64,000 nucleotides of DNA, taken from Bacillus_I endophytica_A. Lineage in GTDB: Bacteria > Bacillota > Bacilli > Bacillales > Bacillaceae_H. Made by a program: the position numbers and the translations under genes. Below are positions 52,236 through 60,297 of this stretch, one piece after another. The notes below the pieces were generated by a model. The model saw nothing but the letters and a program-made list of their open reading frames with translations, had not been told where the DNA came from and did no database searches. Within the stretch, counting starts at the first letter, position 1. Each line of letters starts with the position of its first letter. The stretch covers positions 62,001-126,000 of the forward strand of contig NZ_JALAMS010000015.1 of NCBI RefSeq assembly GCF_026790145.1, read 5' to 3'.

Positions 52236-53372
52236 CTACCGTACTCCTTGGCCTATAAAGAACAGTTCTTTTGCTTTCTCAAAAAACGATCCTGTTTCTT
52301 TTCCTCCATGATCATAATAAATGGGCATCTCACCAAGAGCTTTGCCATCTAGAGAAATAGAAATCTTCCCAACAATCTGTGGGACATTTCTTTCATCTTT
52401 CCATTCCTTTTTTCTTGGTTTTAAAAGGGTAAGCTTCGTTTTTACTTTTTCCTGCTCTTTTTCTGTAAGAGGATAAATAAAATCTCTTTTTACATAAAGT
52501 TTGTCTTCATAAAACTTATTTTTCACACCTTCAATCTCGCCTTCTTGTACAACTTTTGTTGCTTTATAGTTGTCGAACCCCATGTTATACATGTAAATGT
52601 GATCATCCCAGTCACTCGGTGCATTAATCGTTACAGCAATGAGGTCTAAACCATCTTTCTGTGCTGATGAGACAAGCGTTCTTTTCGCTCTTTTTGTATA
52701 TCCTGTCTTTCCGCCTGTTGTATGTGGATAAAGGCTTGTAAGAAGCTTATTTTTGTTTTTAAATACGCGTACATGTGCTCCGCTTTTAGTTCGATATGTT
52801 TTTGTTCCAGAGATTTCTCGGAATTTTTTGCTGTTCATCGCATACTTCATTAAAATGGCCATATCATACGCTGTTGAATAGTGATTTTCATGATCATCAA
52901 GACCGTGTGGATTTGCAAACTCTGTATTTTCCATGCCAATTTCAGCTGCTTTTTGGTTCATTAAGTAAACAAAGCCTTCTTTACTTCCTCCCACATGCTC
53001 TGCAATAGCTTCTGCCGCGTCGTTACCAGACCTAAGCATAAGACCATAGACTAAATCTTCAAGTAAGATTTTTTCGTTTTCCTCTAGATAAATAGCAGAG
53101 CCTTCTGTTTGAATGGCTTCTCGGCTTACTTTTACTTTTTTGTTCATTTCTCCAGATTCCACCGCCAGAATGGCCGTCATAATTTTAGTGATGCTCGCAA
53201 TACGACGCTTTTCATGAATGTCTTTTTCATACAGAATTCTTCCTGAGCGCTGATCTATTAATATAGCGCTCCGTGCACTAACCTCTCCTTGAGCTTGACT
53301 CTTTAATGGAAAGGTACCAGCAAGAAATATAGTGACTATCATATAGCAAAGAATTTTTTTATAACCCTTCAT
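52236..53372 (-). CDS. dacB: D-alanyl-D-alanine carboxypeptidase, sporulation-specific (PBP5*)
   Basis: Trims D-Ala from peptides in spore cortex precursor and so lowers cross-linking. Signal peptide about residues 1-28. Active-site motifs: SITK (S-x2-K), SGN in LRSGNDAAEAI, and KTG in GGKTGYTKRA; the C-terminal PBP5-type beta domain follows from about 270. I chose the ATG at 53372 (378 aa). A sigma-E promoter lies upstream, and spmAB follow, as in B. subtilis. Confidence 0.95.
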   Translation of the reverse strand: MKGYKKILCYMIVTIFLAGTFPLKSQAQGEVSARSAILIDQRSGRILYEKDIHEKRRIASITKIMTAILAVESGEMNKKVKVSREAIQTEGSAIYLEENEKILLEDLVYGLMLRSGNDAAEAIAEHVGGSKEGFVYLMNQKAAEIGMENTEFANPHGLDDHENHYSTAYDMAILMKYAMNSKKFREISGTKTYRTKSGAHVRVFKNKNKLLTSLYPHTTGGKTGYTKRAKRTLVSSAQKDGLDLIAVTINAPSDWDDHIYMYNMGFDNYKATKVVQEGEIEGVKNKFYEDKLYVKRDFIYPLTEKEQEKVKTKLTLLKPRKKEWKDERNVPQIVGKISISLDGKALGEMPIYYDHGGKETGSFFEKAKELFFIGQGVR

Positions 53373-53410
53373 CGTCTCCACGTCCCTTTAGCACATCATT
53401 TGTTTGTACA

Positions 53411-53439
53411 AGTTTATGCCTGTCCGTTTGCTGATATGA
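53411..53439 (-). promoter_or_regulatory. Candidate sigma-E promoter of dacB-spmAB
   Basis: TCATATC (53439-53433) and CATAAACT (53418-53411) with 14 bp between them on the minus strand, close to the sigma-E consensus. This operon is sigma-E-dependent in B. subtilis. Confidence 0.65.
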
Positions 53440-53454
53440 TTAAAAATAAAGAAG

Positions 53455-53485
53455 AAAAAACGCCAGCACGTGTGCTGACGTTTTT
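53455..53485 (-). terminator. Terminator of ypuI
   Basis: AACGTCAGCAC and GTGCTGGCGTT pair with one wobble around 2 nt, with T runs on either side. Confidence 0.88.
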
Positions 53486-53498
53486 CTTCTTTATTTAA

Positions 53499-53966
53499 TT
53501 AGTAAAATAGTTTTTTTTCATACATTTGAAGTTCTTCCTGTAAAGAGAGGAAAGGCTCTTCAATATTCCGAAACAGGACGTGAACGGAGTTTGGTGCCTC
53601 AAACCGAAAGTGAATTGCATCACTTCCTGTGTATGATGCCCTACTGTTCTCATACCACAAGTCATTTTTAGGATTGAAAAACTCAAGTACACAGCGCTGG
53701 TAAATTCGTTTTAATAGCTGCTGGGCTTGAGCGGAAGGTACGGCTTTGGTTGTTAAAAACATTGTACAAGCTTCTTTTGCTTCTAAGCAGTGTACAGAAA
53801 GCCGACGCAAGTCTGATAAAAGGAGTGGATATTCCTCTTTTTCCTTTCCTTCTCTCTCAAGAACCATAATGTTTGTGTAATTTAAATAATGCTGAAGCTT
53901 CTGTTCAATGACGGAAAGCTTTGTTTGTGCAAATTCAACCTGTTTTTGCACGGTATGTTCTTGCAT
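53499..53966 (-). CDS. ypuI: YpuI, DUF3907 protein
   Basis: 155-aa soluble protein that matches the DUF3907/YpuI family between dacB and scpB in bacilli. It has a helical N-terminus (EHTVQKQVEFAQTKLSVIEQKLQHYL) and a beta-rich end (HFRFEAPNSVHVLFRNIEEPF). Function unknown. GGAGG precedes the ATG. Confidence 0.85.
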   Translation of the reverse strand: MQEHTVQKQVEFAQTKLSVIEQKLQHYLNYTNIMVLEREGKEKEEYPLLLSDLRRLSVHCLEAKEACTMFLTTKAVPSAQAQQLLKRIYQRCVLEFFNPKNDLWYENSRASYTGSDAIHFRFEAPNSVHVLFRNIEEPFLSLQEELQMYEKKLFY

Positions 53967-54127
53967 TTTTTCGCCTCCGAATATCTTTACTCTACGAATT
54001 TCATATGGTGGCCAAGCTTTGTTGCTCTTGTCATATTTTATACACGTTTTCTATAAGCGGCACTGCGATTGTCCATTATATGAAAAAATTCGTCTTTTTA
54101 TACAAAAAACGTCTTTTTTTTGGCTAT

Positions 54128-54700
54128 TTACTCATTCATTTTTTCGAAAAATAAATCTGCTTCTTTTTCTACTTCTTCTTCATAAAACTCCTCTGGCAAT
54201 GGAGGTAGTTCCTCAAGCGTTTTAAAGCCAAAATGAGCTAAAAAATCGTCTGTTGTTCCATACAAAATAGCTCGTCCTGCCCCTTCTGCTCTTCCTACTT
54301 CTTTTACAAGGGCTTTGGCAACAAGCGTTTGAAGTGCTCTATCTGTTTTTACTCCTCTTATATCCTCAACTTCAAGCCGTGTAATGGGCTGACGATAAGC
54401 AATAATCGCAAGTGTTTCAAGAGCAGCTTGCGAAAGAGATTGATGTGTTGGTACAGAAATAAGACGTTTTATATACTCCGAGTATTCTTTTCTCGTTGCA
54501 AGCTGATAGCCGCCCGCAATTTCTAAAACGCTCATTCCTCTTTCACTTTGAGCATAGAAGGTTTGAAACTCCTCCATACATTCCTTTGTTTCTTGTAAGG
54601 AAAGCTCAAGTGCAGCTGAAATTTGTTCGAGCGTTGCCTTTTCATCACCTACTGTAAAAAGGAGAGCTTCAATAATCGGAAACCATTTCTCATTCTTCAC
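54128..54700 (-). CDS. scpB: Segregation and condensation protein B
   Basis: Regulatory subunit of the Smc-ScpAB condensin. Two winged-helix domains; conserved IEALLFTVGDEKATLEQISAAL, LETLAIIAYRQPITRLEVEDIRGV and LYGTTDDFLAHFGFKTLEELP. I chose the GTG at 54700 (190 aa) behind AAGGAGGAG; longer in-frame starts up to 54742 lie inside scpA and lack a site. Overlaps scpA by 11 nt. Confidence 0.94.
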   Translation of the reverse strand: MKNEKWFPIIEALLFTVGDEKATLEQISAALELSLQETKECMEEFQTFYAQSERGMSVLEIAGGYQLATRKEYSEYIKRLISVPTHQSLSQAALETLAIIAYRQPITRLEVEDIRGVKTDRALQTLVAKALVKEVGRAEGAGRAILYGTTDDFLAHFGFKTLEELPPLPEEFYEEEVEKEADLFFEKMNE

Positions 54701-55445
54701 CAGCTTCTCCTCCTTGGCTTGCAGACACGAAAAGTTCATCAAAATTCCCTTTTTGTTCTACAATAATTTGGTTTTGTTTTAAAAGCTCTAACACCGCTAA
54801 AAACGTCACAACAATGTGTTCTCGTTCAGGAACAGGAAAAAGCTCAAAAAAGCTTGTTTTCTTCCGCGTTGTTCGAAGATCTTTTAAAATATCAGTCATC
54901 CGATCTTCAATTTGAATTTCTTGTCTTGCAATCCGGGTTTTTAACGGCTTTTGAATTTTTTTTCGTTTTAATAGTTTCTGAACTGCGCTTAATATATCGT
55001 ACATTGAAACGGAAAGCTCTCTGCTTTCTTGCGCTTCGATCTCCATGCTTTGTAAGTCTTGAGGAGGACGTGTAAAAACATATCCACGCTCTATATCTCG
55101 TTCTTCAAAATCTTTTGCAACTTCTTTGAAGCGACGATATTGAAGAAGACGTTGCATAAGCTCATCCCTAGGATCTTCTTCATCAAAGTCCTCTTCTAGT
55201 TCTTCAAGCTCTTCTTCTTTCGGAAGCAGCATCTTGCTTTTAATTGCTAAAAGAGTTGCAGCCATTACTAAATATTCACTTGCTACATCAAGCTGAAGCT
55301 CTTGCATCGTATGAACGTAAGACATATACTGCTCTGTGATTTTAGCTACAGGAATATCATATATGTCGATTTCGTAACGATTAATAAGGTGCAGCAGCAA
55401 ATCAAGCGGTCCTTCAAAAGCATCTATTTTTACACTATATTCCAC
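54690..55445 (-). CDS. scpA: Segregation and condensation protein A
   Basis: Kleisin that bridges the two Smc heads. The N-terminal helical domain starts with VKIDAFEGPLDLLLHLI; an acidic stretch (LPKEEELEELEEDFDEEDPRDELM) follows near residues 75-98; the C-terminal winged helix is around 190-240. 251 aa. First gene of scpAB. Confidence 0.95.
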   Translation of the reverse strand: MEYSVKIDAFEGPLDLLLHLINRYEIDIYDIPVAKITEQYMSYVHTMQELQLDVASEYLVMAATLLAIKSKMLLPKEEELEELEEDFDEEDPRDELMQRLLQYRRFKEVAKDFEERDIERGYVFTRPPQDLQSMEIEAQESRELSVSMYDILSAVQKLLKRKKIQKPLKTRIARQEIQIEDRMTDILKDLRTTRKKTSFFELFPVPEREHIVVTFLAVLELLKQNQIIVEQKGNFDELFVSASQGGEAGEE

Positions 55446-55615
55446 TACACTTCACCAACACTTTTTCTTTCATCTTTAAGGGCATTCTGTAACTAGTATA
55501 GAGGATTATAGTCTTCTGTCCAATAATAATTTTTGGAATTGGGTATATTGCCCAACCAAAACGAAAGAAAGAACATACTATGCTTATGTAAGAAAGATTA
55601 AAGGAGGAAAACATC

Positions 55616-55708
55616 ATGGGTGAAAAAGGGTTTAATTGCGGAAGCGGATTTGCGCTTATCGTTGTTTTATTTATTTTGCTTATTATCGTAGGTGCAGCTT
55701 GGTGCTAA
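55616..55708 (+). CDS. YjcZ-like sporulation microprotein (30 aa)
   Basis: AAAGGAGG stands 8 nt before the ATG. The 30 residues begin MGEKGFNCGSGF and continue into one very hydrophobic segment (ALIVVLFILLIIVGAAW) ending in Cys. This matches the short YjcZ/YrhD-type proteins, made in many copies by spore formers and often found in spores. Upstream, ACC, 16 bp and CATACTATG (55,573 region) resemble a sigma-K promoter. It is monocistronic, with a terminator 12 nt after the stop. Confidence 0.8.
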   Translation: MGEKGFNCGSGFALIVVLFILLIIVGAAWC

Positions 55709-55714
55709 TAGGTA

Positions 55715-55748
55715 AAAAAGGAGTTAGCAATTGCTAACTCCTCTTTAT
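55715..55748 (+). terminator. Terminator of the YjcZ-like gene
   Basis: GGAGTTAGCAA and TTGCTAACTCC form an 11-bp self-complementary stem (55720-55741) followed by TCTTTATTTT. Confidence 0.8.
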
Positions 55749-55797
55749 TTTGAAGAAAGAAAAACATATGCTACACTTTTTATAGGAGGTTAAAAAC

Positions 55798-56328
55798 ATG
55801 AAATTTCCACAAGCATACATAGACTATTTAGTTCATTTCCACAGTGATCGTGATTATTTTGAATGTCACGAAATTTTAGAAGATTTTTGGAAAGAAAAAG
55901 AAGCTCAACATAGAGATGAAATTTGGGTTGCGTTTATCCAAATCGCCGTTGGCCTCTACCATCAACGAAGAACCAACTTTAAAGGTGCTTACCGCATGGT
56001 TAAAAACGCGCGTCGTATTATGAAAGGTCGACGAACAACACTTGAGGAACTTGGCCTTCATGCTGAAAAGCTTCTAGCTTCTTTAAAATCTCTAGAAGAA
56101 CGCATTAGAGCAGAAAAAGCATACGAAAGCTTTTATTTCCCTATTGCAAACAATGAACTCCAGCAAGCATGCAAAAAAGAAGCTGCTAATAAACAGCTTC
56201 TATGGTGGCAGCCATCAAATTTATCAAATAAATTTATTATCGACCGACACAAATTGCGTGATCGTACCGAAATTATTTTACAGAGAGAGATGAATTTGTA
56301 TAAGAAAAGAAAAAACAGGCAATGTTAA
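55798..56328 (+). CDS. ypuF: YpuF, DUF309 protein
   Basis: 176 aa. The DUF309 core reads FECHEILEDFWKEKE, ...VAFIQIAVGLYHQRRTNFKGAYRMVKNA, with the conserved E-x-HE pair and helical repeats. The last 40 residues are basic and less conserved. Function unknown. AGGAGG before the ATG. It converges on ribT with a 4-nt overlap, both stops lying in a shared hairpin. Confidence 0.85.
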   Translation: MKFPQAYIDYLVHFHSDRDYFECHEILEDFWKEKEAQHRDEIWVAFIQIAVGLYHQRRTNFKGAYRMVKNARRIMKGRRTTLEELGLHAEKLLASLKSLEERIRAEKAYESFYFPIANNELQQACKKEAANKQLLWWQPSNLSNKFIIDRHKLRDRTEIILQREMNLYKKRKNRQC

Positions 56329-56352
56329 GAAATCGTTTCATTGTCTGTTTTA
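56311..56352. terminator. Shared terminator covering the convergent ypuF and ribT stop codons
   Basis: AAAACAGGCAATG and CATTGTCTGTTTT (13-bp arms, one G-T position) enclose both stop codons, which overlap as TTAA at 56325-56328. The arms are coding sequence for the last residues of the two proteins. Confidence 0.75.
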
Positions 56353-56702
56353 TTATGTGCCTCACACTTTTCAAAAAATGAGGCTATATGTTCATTAGGA
56401 CGAACTTCTGCATTTTTGTAGATTTCCTGCACTTTTTTCATCATCTTTTTCCCAATTCCCTGTTTACGGTAAGATGGATTGACGCTAATATGCTGAACTT
56501 CAGCAACAGTGTCCGAGTGCTTAATAATGCCAATTATGCCAACAAAGTCATCTTCTTCTTTCCAAAGATACAGCTGCCAATCTGCATTTTGTTCATACTC
56601 TTTAATTGTTTGTTGCAGCTTTTTTAAGTCTTTTTCATTGGGCATAAAGGAAAGCAGACCCATCGCAATTTTTTCATTTGCTTTCTTGTATCGATTTAAC
56701 AT
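56325..56702 (-). CDS. ribT: RibT, GNAT-type acetyltransferase
   Basis: 125 aa. The GNAT acetyl-CoA loop is VNPSYRKQGIGKKMMKKVQ (Q/R-x2-G-x-G/A). The start MLNRYKKANEKIAMGLLSFMPNEKDLKKLQQTI is typical of RibT, the last gene of the ribDEAHT operon in B. subtilis. Here the four riboflavin genes are absent next to it. Role in riboflavin metabolism is not settled. Confidence 0.85.
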   Translation of the reverse strand: MLNRYKKANEKIAMGLLSFMPNEKDLKKLQQTIKEYEQNADWQLYLWKEEDDFVGIIGIIKHSDTVAEVQHISVNPSYRKQGIGKKMMKKVQEIYKNAEVRPNEHIASFFEKCEAHNKTDNETIS

Positions 56703-56964
56703 AAAATTCTCCTCTTTAATATAAAGGTTCAGAAAAGAAAAGTATGGCTATAAACCCTTAATCAAGTTTTTTGAATCGACCTTCACTTCGGTGTATCCAC
56801 CTTATAATACAAAATAACGATTAAAATATCAATGTTTGTTATTTCAGTAATATCTTCGTTTTTTGAAGCCCCGCTGTATTATATGACTTCCTACGCATTT
56901 ATTCGGAACATTTTTACGAATAACGCCCTTTTATGTAAGCCCTTTCTCAAAGAACCTTATTTTT
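56703..56964. other. Intergenic region between ribT and ppiB
   Basis: About 260 bases, AT-rich, with no coding frame supported by a ribosome binding site. I found no riboswitch, although ribT in its usual operon is behind one, and no promoter I would defend. Confidence 0.5.
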
Positions 56965-56965
56965 T

Positions 56966-56998
56966 ATAGAAAAGAAAGAGGAACAAAACTGTTCCTCC
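56966..56998 (-). terminator. Terminator of ppiB
   Basis: GAGGAAC and GTTCCTC around a 6-nt loop, followed on the minus strand by TTTCTTTTCT. Confidence 0.75.
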
Positions 56999-57003
56999 AC
57001 TTT

Positions 57004-57441
57004 TTACACATCAAAAACTTCTACTTTTTCCATAATGTCGCCATTAGACATATTTAATGCTGTCTCAATGCCGCTTGTTACTTGTCCAAACACCGTATGT
57101 ACGCCATCTAAGTGAGGTTGTGGAGCATGTACGATGAAGAACTGACAAGAACCAGTATCACGGCCAGCATGTGCCATAGAAAGTGAACCTACAACATGCT
57201 TGTGCGGGTTGTTGTCTGTTTCACAAGGAATTGTTTTATCAGCAGAACCTGTCCCATTTCCAATTGGACATCCACCTTGAGAAACAAAACCAGGAATAAC
57301 ACGATGGAATGTTAAGCCATTATAAAAGCCTTCGTTTGCTAGTTTTTCAAAGTTTTCAACTGTAATCGGTGCTTCATTTGGATAAAGATCAAATTCAATT
57401 TTTTCACCGTTTTGCATTAAAATATAGCCTTTTTTCACCAT
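57004..57441 (-). CDS. ppiB: Peptidyl-prolyl cis-trans isomerase B (cyclophilin)
   Basis: Cytoplasmic cyclophilin that speeds proline isomerisation. FHRVIPGFVSQGGCP, GSLSMAHAG, SCQFFI and HLDGVHTVFGQVTSG are the catalytic and cyclosporin-binding blocks. I chose the ATG at 57441 (145 aa), with AAGGAG 8 nt upstream; the in-frame start at 57465 has none. Confidence 0.96.
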   Translation of the reverse strand: MVKKGYILMQNGEKIEFDLYPNEAPITVENFEKLANEGFYNGLTFHRVIPGFVSQGGCPIGNGTGSADKTIPCETDNNPHKHVVGSLSMAHAGRDTGSCQFFIVHAPQPHLDGVHTVFGQVTSGIETALNMSNGDIMEKVEVFDV

Positions 57442-57547
57442 AGTAATCGCTCCTTTATTAAACAATTTCCATCCTATCTTACCACATAAATGTGAGAGAC
57501 ACGAATTTTTCCTTCCCTTCTTTTATTTTTTAAGAACATAACTTTTT

Positions 57548-57573
57548 TGAAACTCTTTCCTTTTTCAATCGTC
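57548..57573 (+). promoter_or_regulatory. ECF sigma-type promoter upstream of ypuA
   Basis: TGAAAC (57548-57553), 16 bp and CGTC (57570-57573): the pattern used by SigM, SigW and SigX. ypuA is in the SigM regulon in B. subtilis. Which ECF factor uses it here cannot be told from sequence; sigX is in this window. Confidence 0.7.
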
Positions 57574-57610
57574 TAATAATCTAGTAAGATCTTAGCCCTT
57601 CTTTTTGCTA

Positions 57611-57640
57611 TTGCCAGAGCGAAAGAAAACATACTATAAT
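57611..57640 (+). promoter_or_regulatory. Second, sigma-A-type promoter upstream of ypuA
   Basis: TTGCCA (57611-57616) and TATAAT (57635-57640) with an 18-bp spacer, about 38 nt before the TTG start of ypuA. Confidence 0.6.
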
Positions 57641-57677
57641 GAACATGGCTTTTCGTCTACGAAGGAGGTTTTGAACC

Positions 57678-58556
57678 TTGAAAAAGTGTTTCAAACTATT
57701 ATTAGCAGTATTGATCTCTTTGACAATACTACCGTCTCTTGCTTCCGCTGATGCTGCAGTTGGGGACGTGATCGTAACCCTTGGAGAAAATCTAACGCAA
57801 GAACAAAAAACAAAGCTCTTAAATGAAATGGAAGTACCTCAAGATGCACAGGAAGTAACTGTGTCAAATGCTGAAGAACATGAATATTTAGGGGATTTTA
57901 TTCCAAAATCACAAATTGGTACGAAAGCTATTTCTTCCGCAAGTATTACCCTTGGGGAGAAAGATTCTGGTCTTAACATTACAACAAACAATATCAATTG
58001 GGTAACCGATGAAATGTATACAAATGCTTTAATTACTGCAGGAGTTAAAGATGCTAAGATCTACATTACTGCTCCATTTGAAGTTTCAGGAACGGCTGCT
58101 CTAACAGGCATCTTAAAAGCATATGAAGTTCAATCTGGTGAAGAAATTCCAGAGGATGTTAAAAAGATTGCTAACGAAGAAATGGTGGAAACAAGCCAGC
58201 TTGGCGACTCTGTTGGAAAAGAAAAAGCAGCTGCTCTAATGGCGAATGTAAAAGAAGAAATTGCAAAGAACACCCCGGAAAATAAAGAAGAGATTAAGCA
58301 AATCATTGAAAATAATGCAAATGAACTGAATATCAACTTAACAACAGGGGAGATTAACTCTCTTGTTAACTTCTTCAACAAACTAACAAACATTGATATT
58401 AACTGGAACCAAATTGAAAATCAGTTCAATGTTACAAAAGAAAAAGTAAGCGACTTTTTAAATTCTGAAGAAGGTCAATCCTTCTTACAGAAACTAAAAG
58501 AGTTTTTTATGAGTATTATTAACGCTATTCGTTCATTCTTTGCAAGTTTGTTTTAA
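57678..58556 (+). CDS. ypuA: YpuA, secreted DUF1002 protein
   Basis: 292 aa. A signal peptide (residues 1 to about 25, cleavage after LASADA) is followed by the DUF1002 domain, with VGDVIVTLGENLTQEQKTKLL and INWVTDEMYTNALITAGVKDAKIYITAPFEVSGTAALTGILKAYE, and a hydrophobic C-terminal segment that may hold it at the membrane. Function unknown; linked to the cell-envelope stress response. It starts with TTG at 57678 behind AAGGAGG. Two promoters are visible upstream. Confidence 0.88.
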   Translation: MKKCFKLLLAVLISLTILPSLASADAAVGDVIVTLGENLTQEQKTKLLNEMEVPQDAQEVTVSNAEEHEYLGDFIPKSQIGTKAISSASITLGEKDSGLNITTNNINWVTDEMYTNALITAGVKDAKIYITAPFEVSGTAALTGILKAYEVQSGEEIPEDVKKIANEEMVETSQLGDSVGKEKAAALMANVKEEIAKNTPENKEEIKQIIENNANELNINLTTGEINSLVNFFNKLTNIDINWNQIENQFNVTKEKVSDFLNSEEGQSFLQKLKEFFMSIINAIRSFFASLF

Positions 58557-58561
58557 TTTAT

Positions 58562-58597
58562 AAAAGCGTAAGAGGCTAAGCCTCTTACGCTTTTTTT
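58562..58597. terminator. Bidirectional terminator between ypuA and licH
   Basis: AAAGCGTAAGAGGC and GCCTCTTACGCTTT around TAA, with seven T on the plus strand. It ends both ypuA and the licBCAH operon. Confidence 0.92.
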
Positions 58598-59931
58598 CAT
58601 GCTTCTACCGAATTAAAAAACTGAGGTAAATTCTCTCTGTGAGCTTCCAACATTTCATCTAAAATCTTTTTAGCAATTGTATCTGATGGAACAAGCGGAT
58701 TGATTGTCATTGCTAAAAGAGCTTTTTGGTAATCTCCACTAACAGCTGCCTCTGCTGCTGTAATTTCAAAAGATTTGATCGAGCTTACAAGACCGCGGAC
58801 ATGAACAGGTAAGTCGCCAACTGCGATTGGCTTCGGCCCGTCTTTTGTAATAACACAGTTTACTTCAACAGCTGAATCATATGGTATGCTTGCGATCGCT
58901 CCATTGTTCCTTGTATTAACAGGCTGAATATCTCCTTTATCCGTGTAAATGGAGTGAATAAGGCTACATGCTGCATCGCTGTAATAAGCGCCTCCTCTTT
59001 TTTCAAGCTGTGGTGGCTTAATACTTAAATTTTCATCTTTATAAAGTTCAAATAAGTCTTTTTCGAGCTCCTTAACAACTTCTGCTCGAGTTCCTTCCTC
59101 TTGAGAAGCTCGTATTTCTTCTGCAAGCATCTCATCTGTTTTATAATAATAACGATGATAACCGCATGGTATAGCATTCAATGCTTGAAGGAAGTCTGAA
59201 TCCCATGCAACACCAGCAATGTTTTTCATTGTCATCGCATTCTCTGGATTCCCCATTTCTTTCAATACTTTCTCTTTAATGCTAACTCCGTCTAGAAATA
59301 CATCTAAGCCAAATACCATGTGATTTAGACCTGCAAACTGAACATGCACTCGACTTTGTTCTACTCCAAGCATTTCAGCAATTTTCATTTTCATCCCAAT
59401 TGGAACATTACAAAGACCCACAACTTTTGTAATTGAGCTATGCCTTAAAATTGCTTCTGTTACCATCCCAGCAGGATTTGTGAAATTGATAAGCCATGCA
59501 TTTGGGCAAAGCTCTTCAATGTCACGACAAATCTCTAAAATAACCGGAATTGTGCGAAGACCTTTTAAAAGCCCCCCAGGTCCATTTGTTTCTTGACCAA
59601 TCACATTATATTTTAACGGTATTTCTTCATCTTTTTTACGAGCATCAAGGAGACCAACGCGAAATTGAGTTGTAACAAAATCCGCATCTTTTAAAGCTTC
59701 TCTCCTATTTAATGTGAGATGGATATCAATTGGTACTCCTGCTTTTTTCACCATTCGCTTAGCAAGATTTCCCACAATCTCTAATTTTTCTTTTCCTTGA
59801 TCAATATCAACGAGCCATAATTCACGAATTGGAAGTTCATCATATCTTTTAATAAAGCCTTCAATAAGTTCCGGTGTATAGCTTGATCCTCCACCTATTG
59901 TTACAATTTTAAGACCTTTTTTTCCTTCCAT
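58597..59931 (-). CDS. licH: 6-phospho-beta-glucosidase, glycoside hydrolase family 4
   Basis: Cleaves phosphorylated beta-glucosides from the PTS by an NAD+ and metal-dependent redox mechanism. NAD-binding IVTIGGGSSYTPELIEG at the start; NFTNPAGMVTEA, GLCNVPIGM (Cys metal ligand) and FAGLNHMVFG (His ligand) are GH4 motifs. 444 aa. It overlaps licA by one base and is the last gene of licBCAH. Confidence 0.94.
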   Translation of the reverse strand: MEGKKGLKIVTIGGGSSYTPELIEGFIKRYDELPIRELWLVDIDQGKEKLEIVGNLAKRMVKKAGVPIDIHLTLNRREALKDADFVTTQFRVGLLDARKKDEEIPLKYNVIGQETNGPGGLLKGLRTIPVILEICRDIEELCPNAWLINFTNPAGMVTEAILRHSSITKVVGLCNVPIGMKMKIAEMLGVEQSRVHVQFAGLNHMVFGLDVFLDGVSIKEKVLKEMGNPENAMTMKNIAGVAWDSDFLQALNAIPCGYHRYYYKTDEMLAEEIRASQEEGTRAEVVKELEKDLFELYKDENLSIKPPQLEKRGGAYYSDAACSLIHSIYTDKGDIQPVNTRNNGAIASIPYDSAVEVNCVITKDGPKPIAVGDLPVHVRGLVSSIKSFEITAAEAAVSGDYQKALLAMTINPLVPSDTIAKKILDEMLEAHRENLPQFFNSVEA

Positions 59932-60263
59932 TATCTCTCCACTCCTTTAGTTGAAGTACGTTCGTATAGCTCAATCATTTCCTTTGCTAGATCTTTTACA
60001 GTTAATGACGTCATTAAATGATCTTGAGCATGAATAAGGAGAATAGGAATGTCATAGTTTTCTCCTCCTGCTTCATTTGAGATTAAGCTTGTTTGGAAGT
60101 GATGCGCTTTCCTAAACTCTTCTTCAGCATCTTTTAATTTCTGATCTGCTTCTACAAAGTTTCCAACTTTTGCATCTCCGATTGCCTGCATTGCTAAGCT
60201 TTTGGCATTTCCACTATGCATAATAAGATGAAATGAGATATCGTATAGCTCTTCTTTTGTCAT
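59931..60263 (-). CDS. licA: PTS lichenan/cellobiose-specific EIIA
   Basis: 110-aa lactose/cellobiose-type IIA. HSGNAKSLAMQAIGDAKVGNF is the N-terminal helix pair and LLIHAQDHLMTS holds the phosphorylated histidine (near residue 78). It passes phosphate from HPr to LicB. Position and sequence fit the Bacillus licBCAH operon. Confidence 0.94.
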   Translation of the reverse strand: MTKEELYDISFHLIMHSGNAKSLAMQAIGDAKVGNFVEADQKLKDAEEEFRKAHHFQTSLISNEAGGENYDIPILLIHAQDHLMTSLTVKDLAKEMIELYERTSTKGVER

Positions 60264-60297
60264 CTCTTTAGTCCTTTCTAGGCATTTTCTAGCCTAT

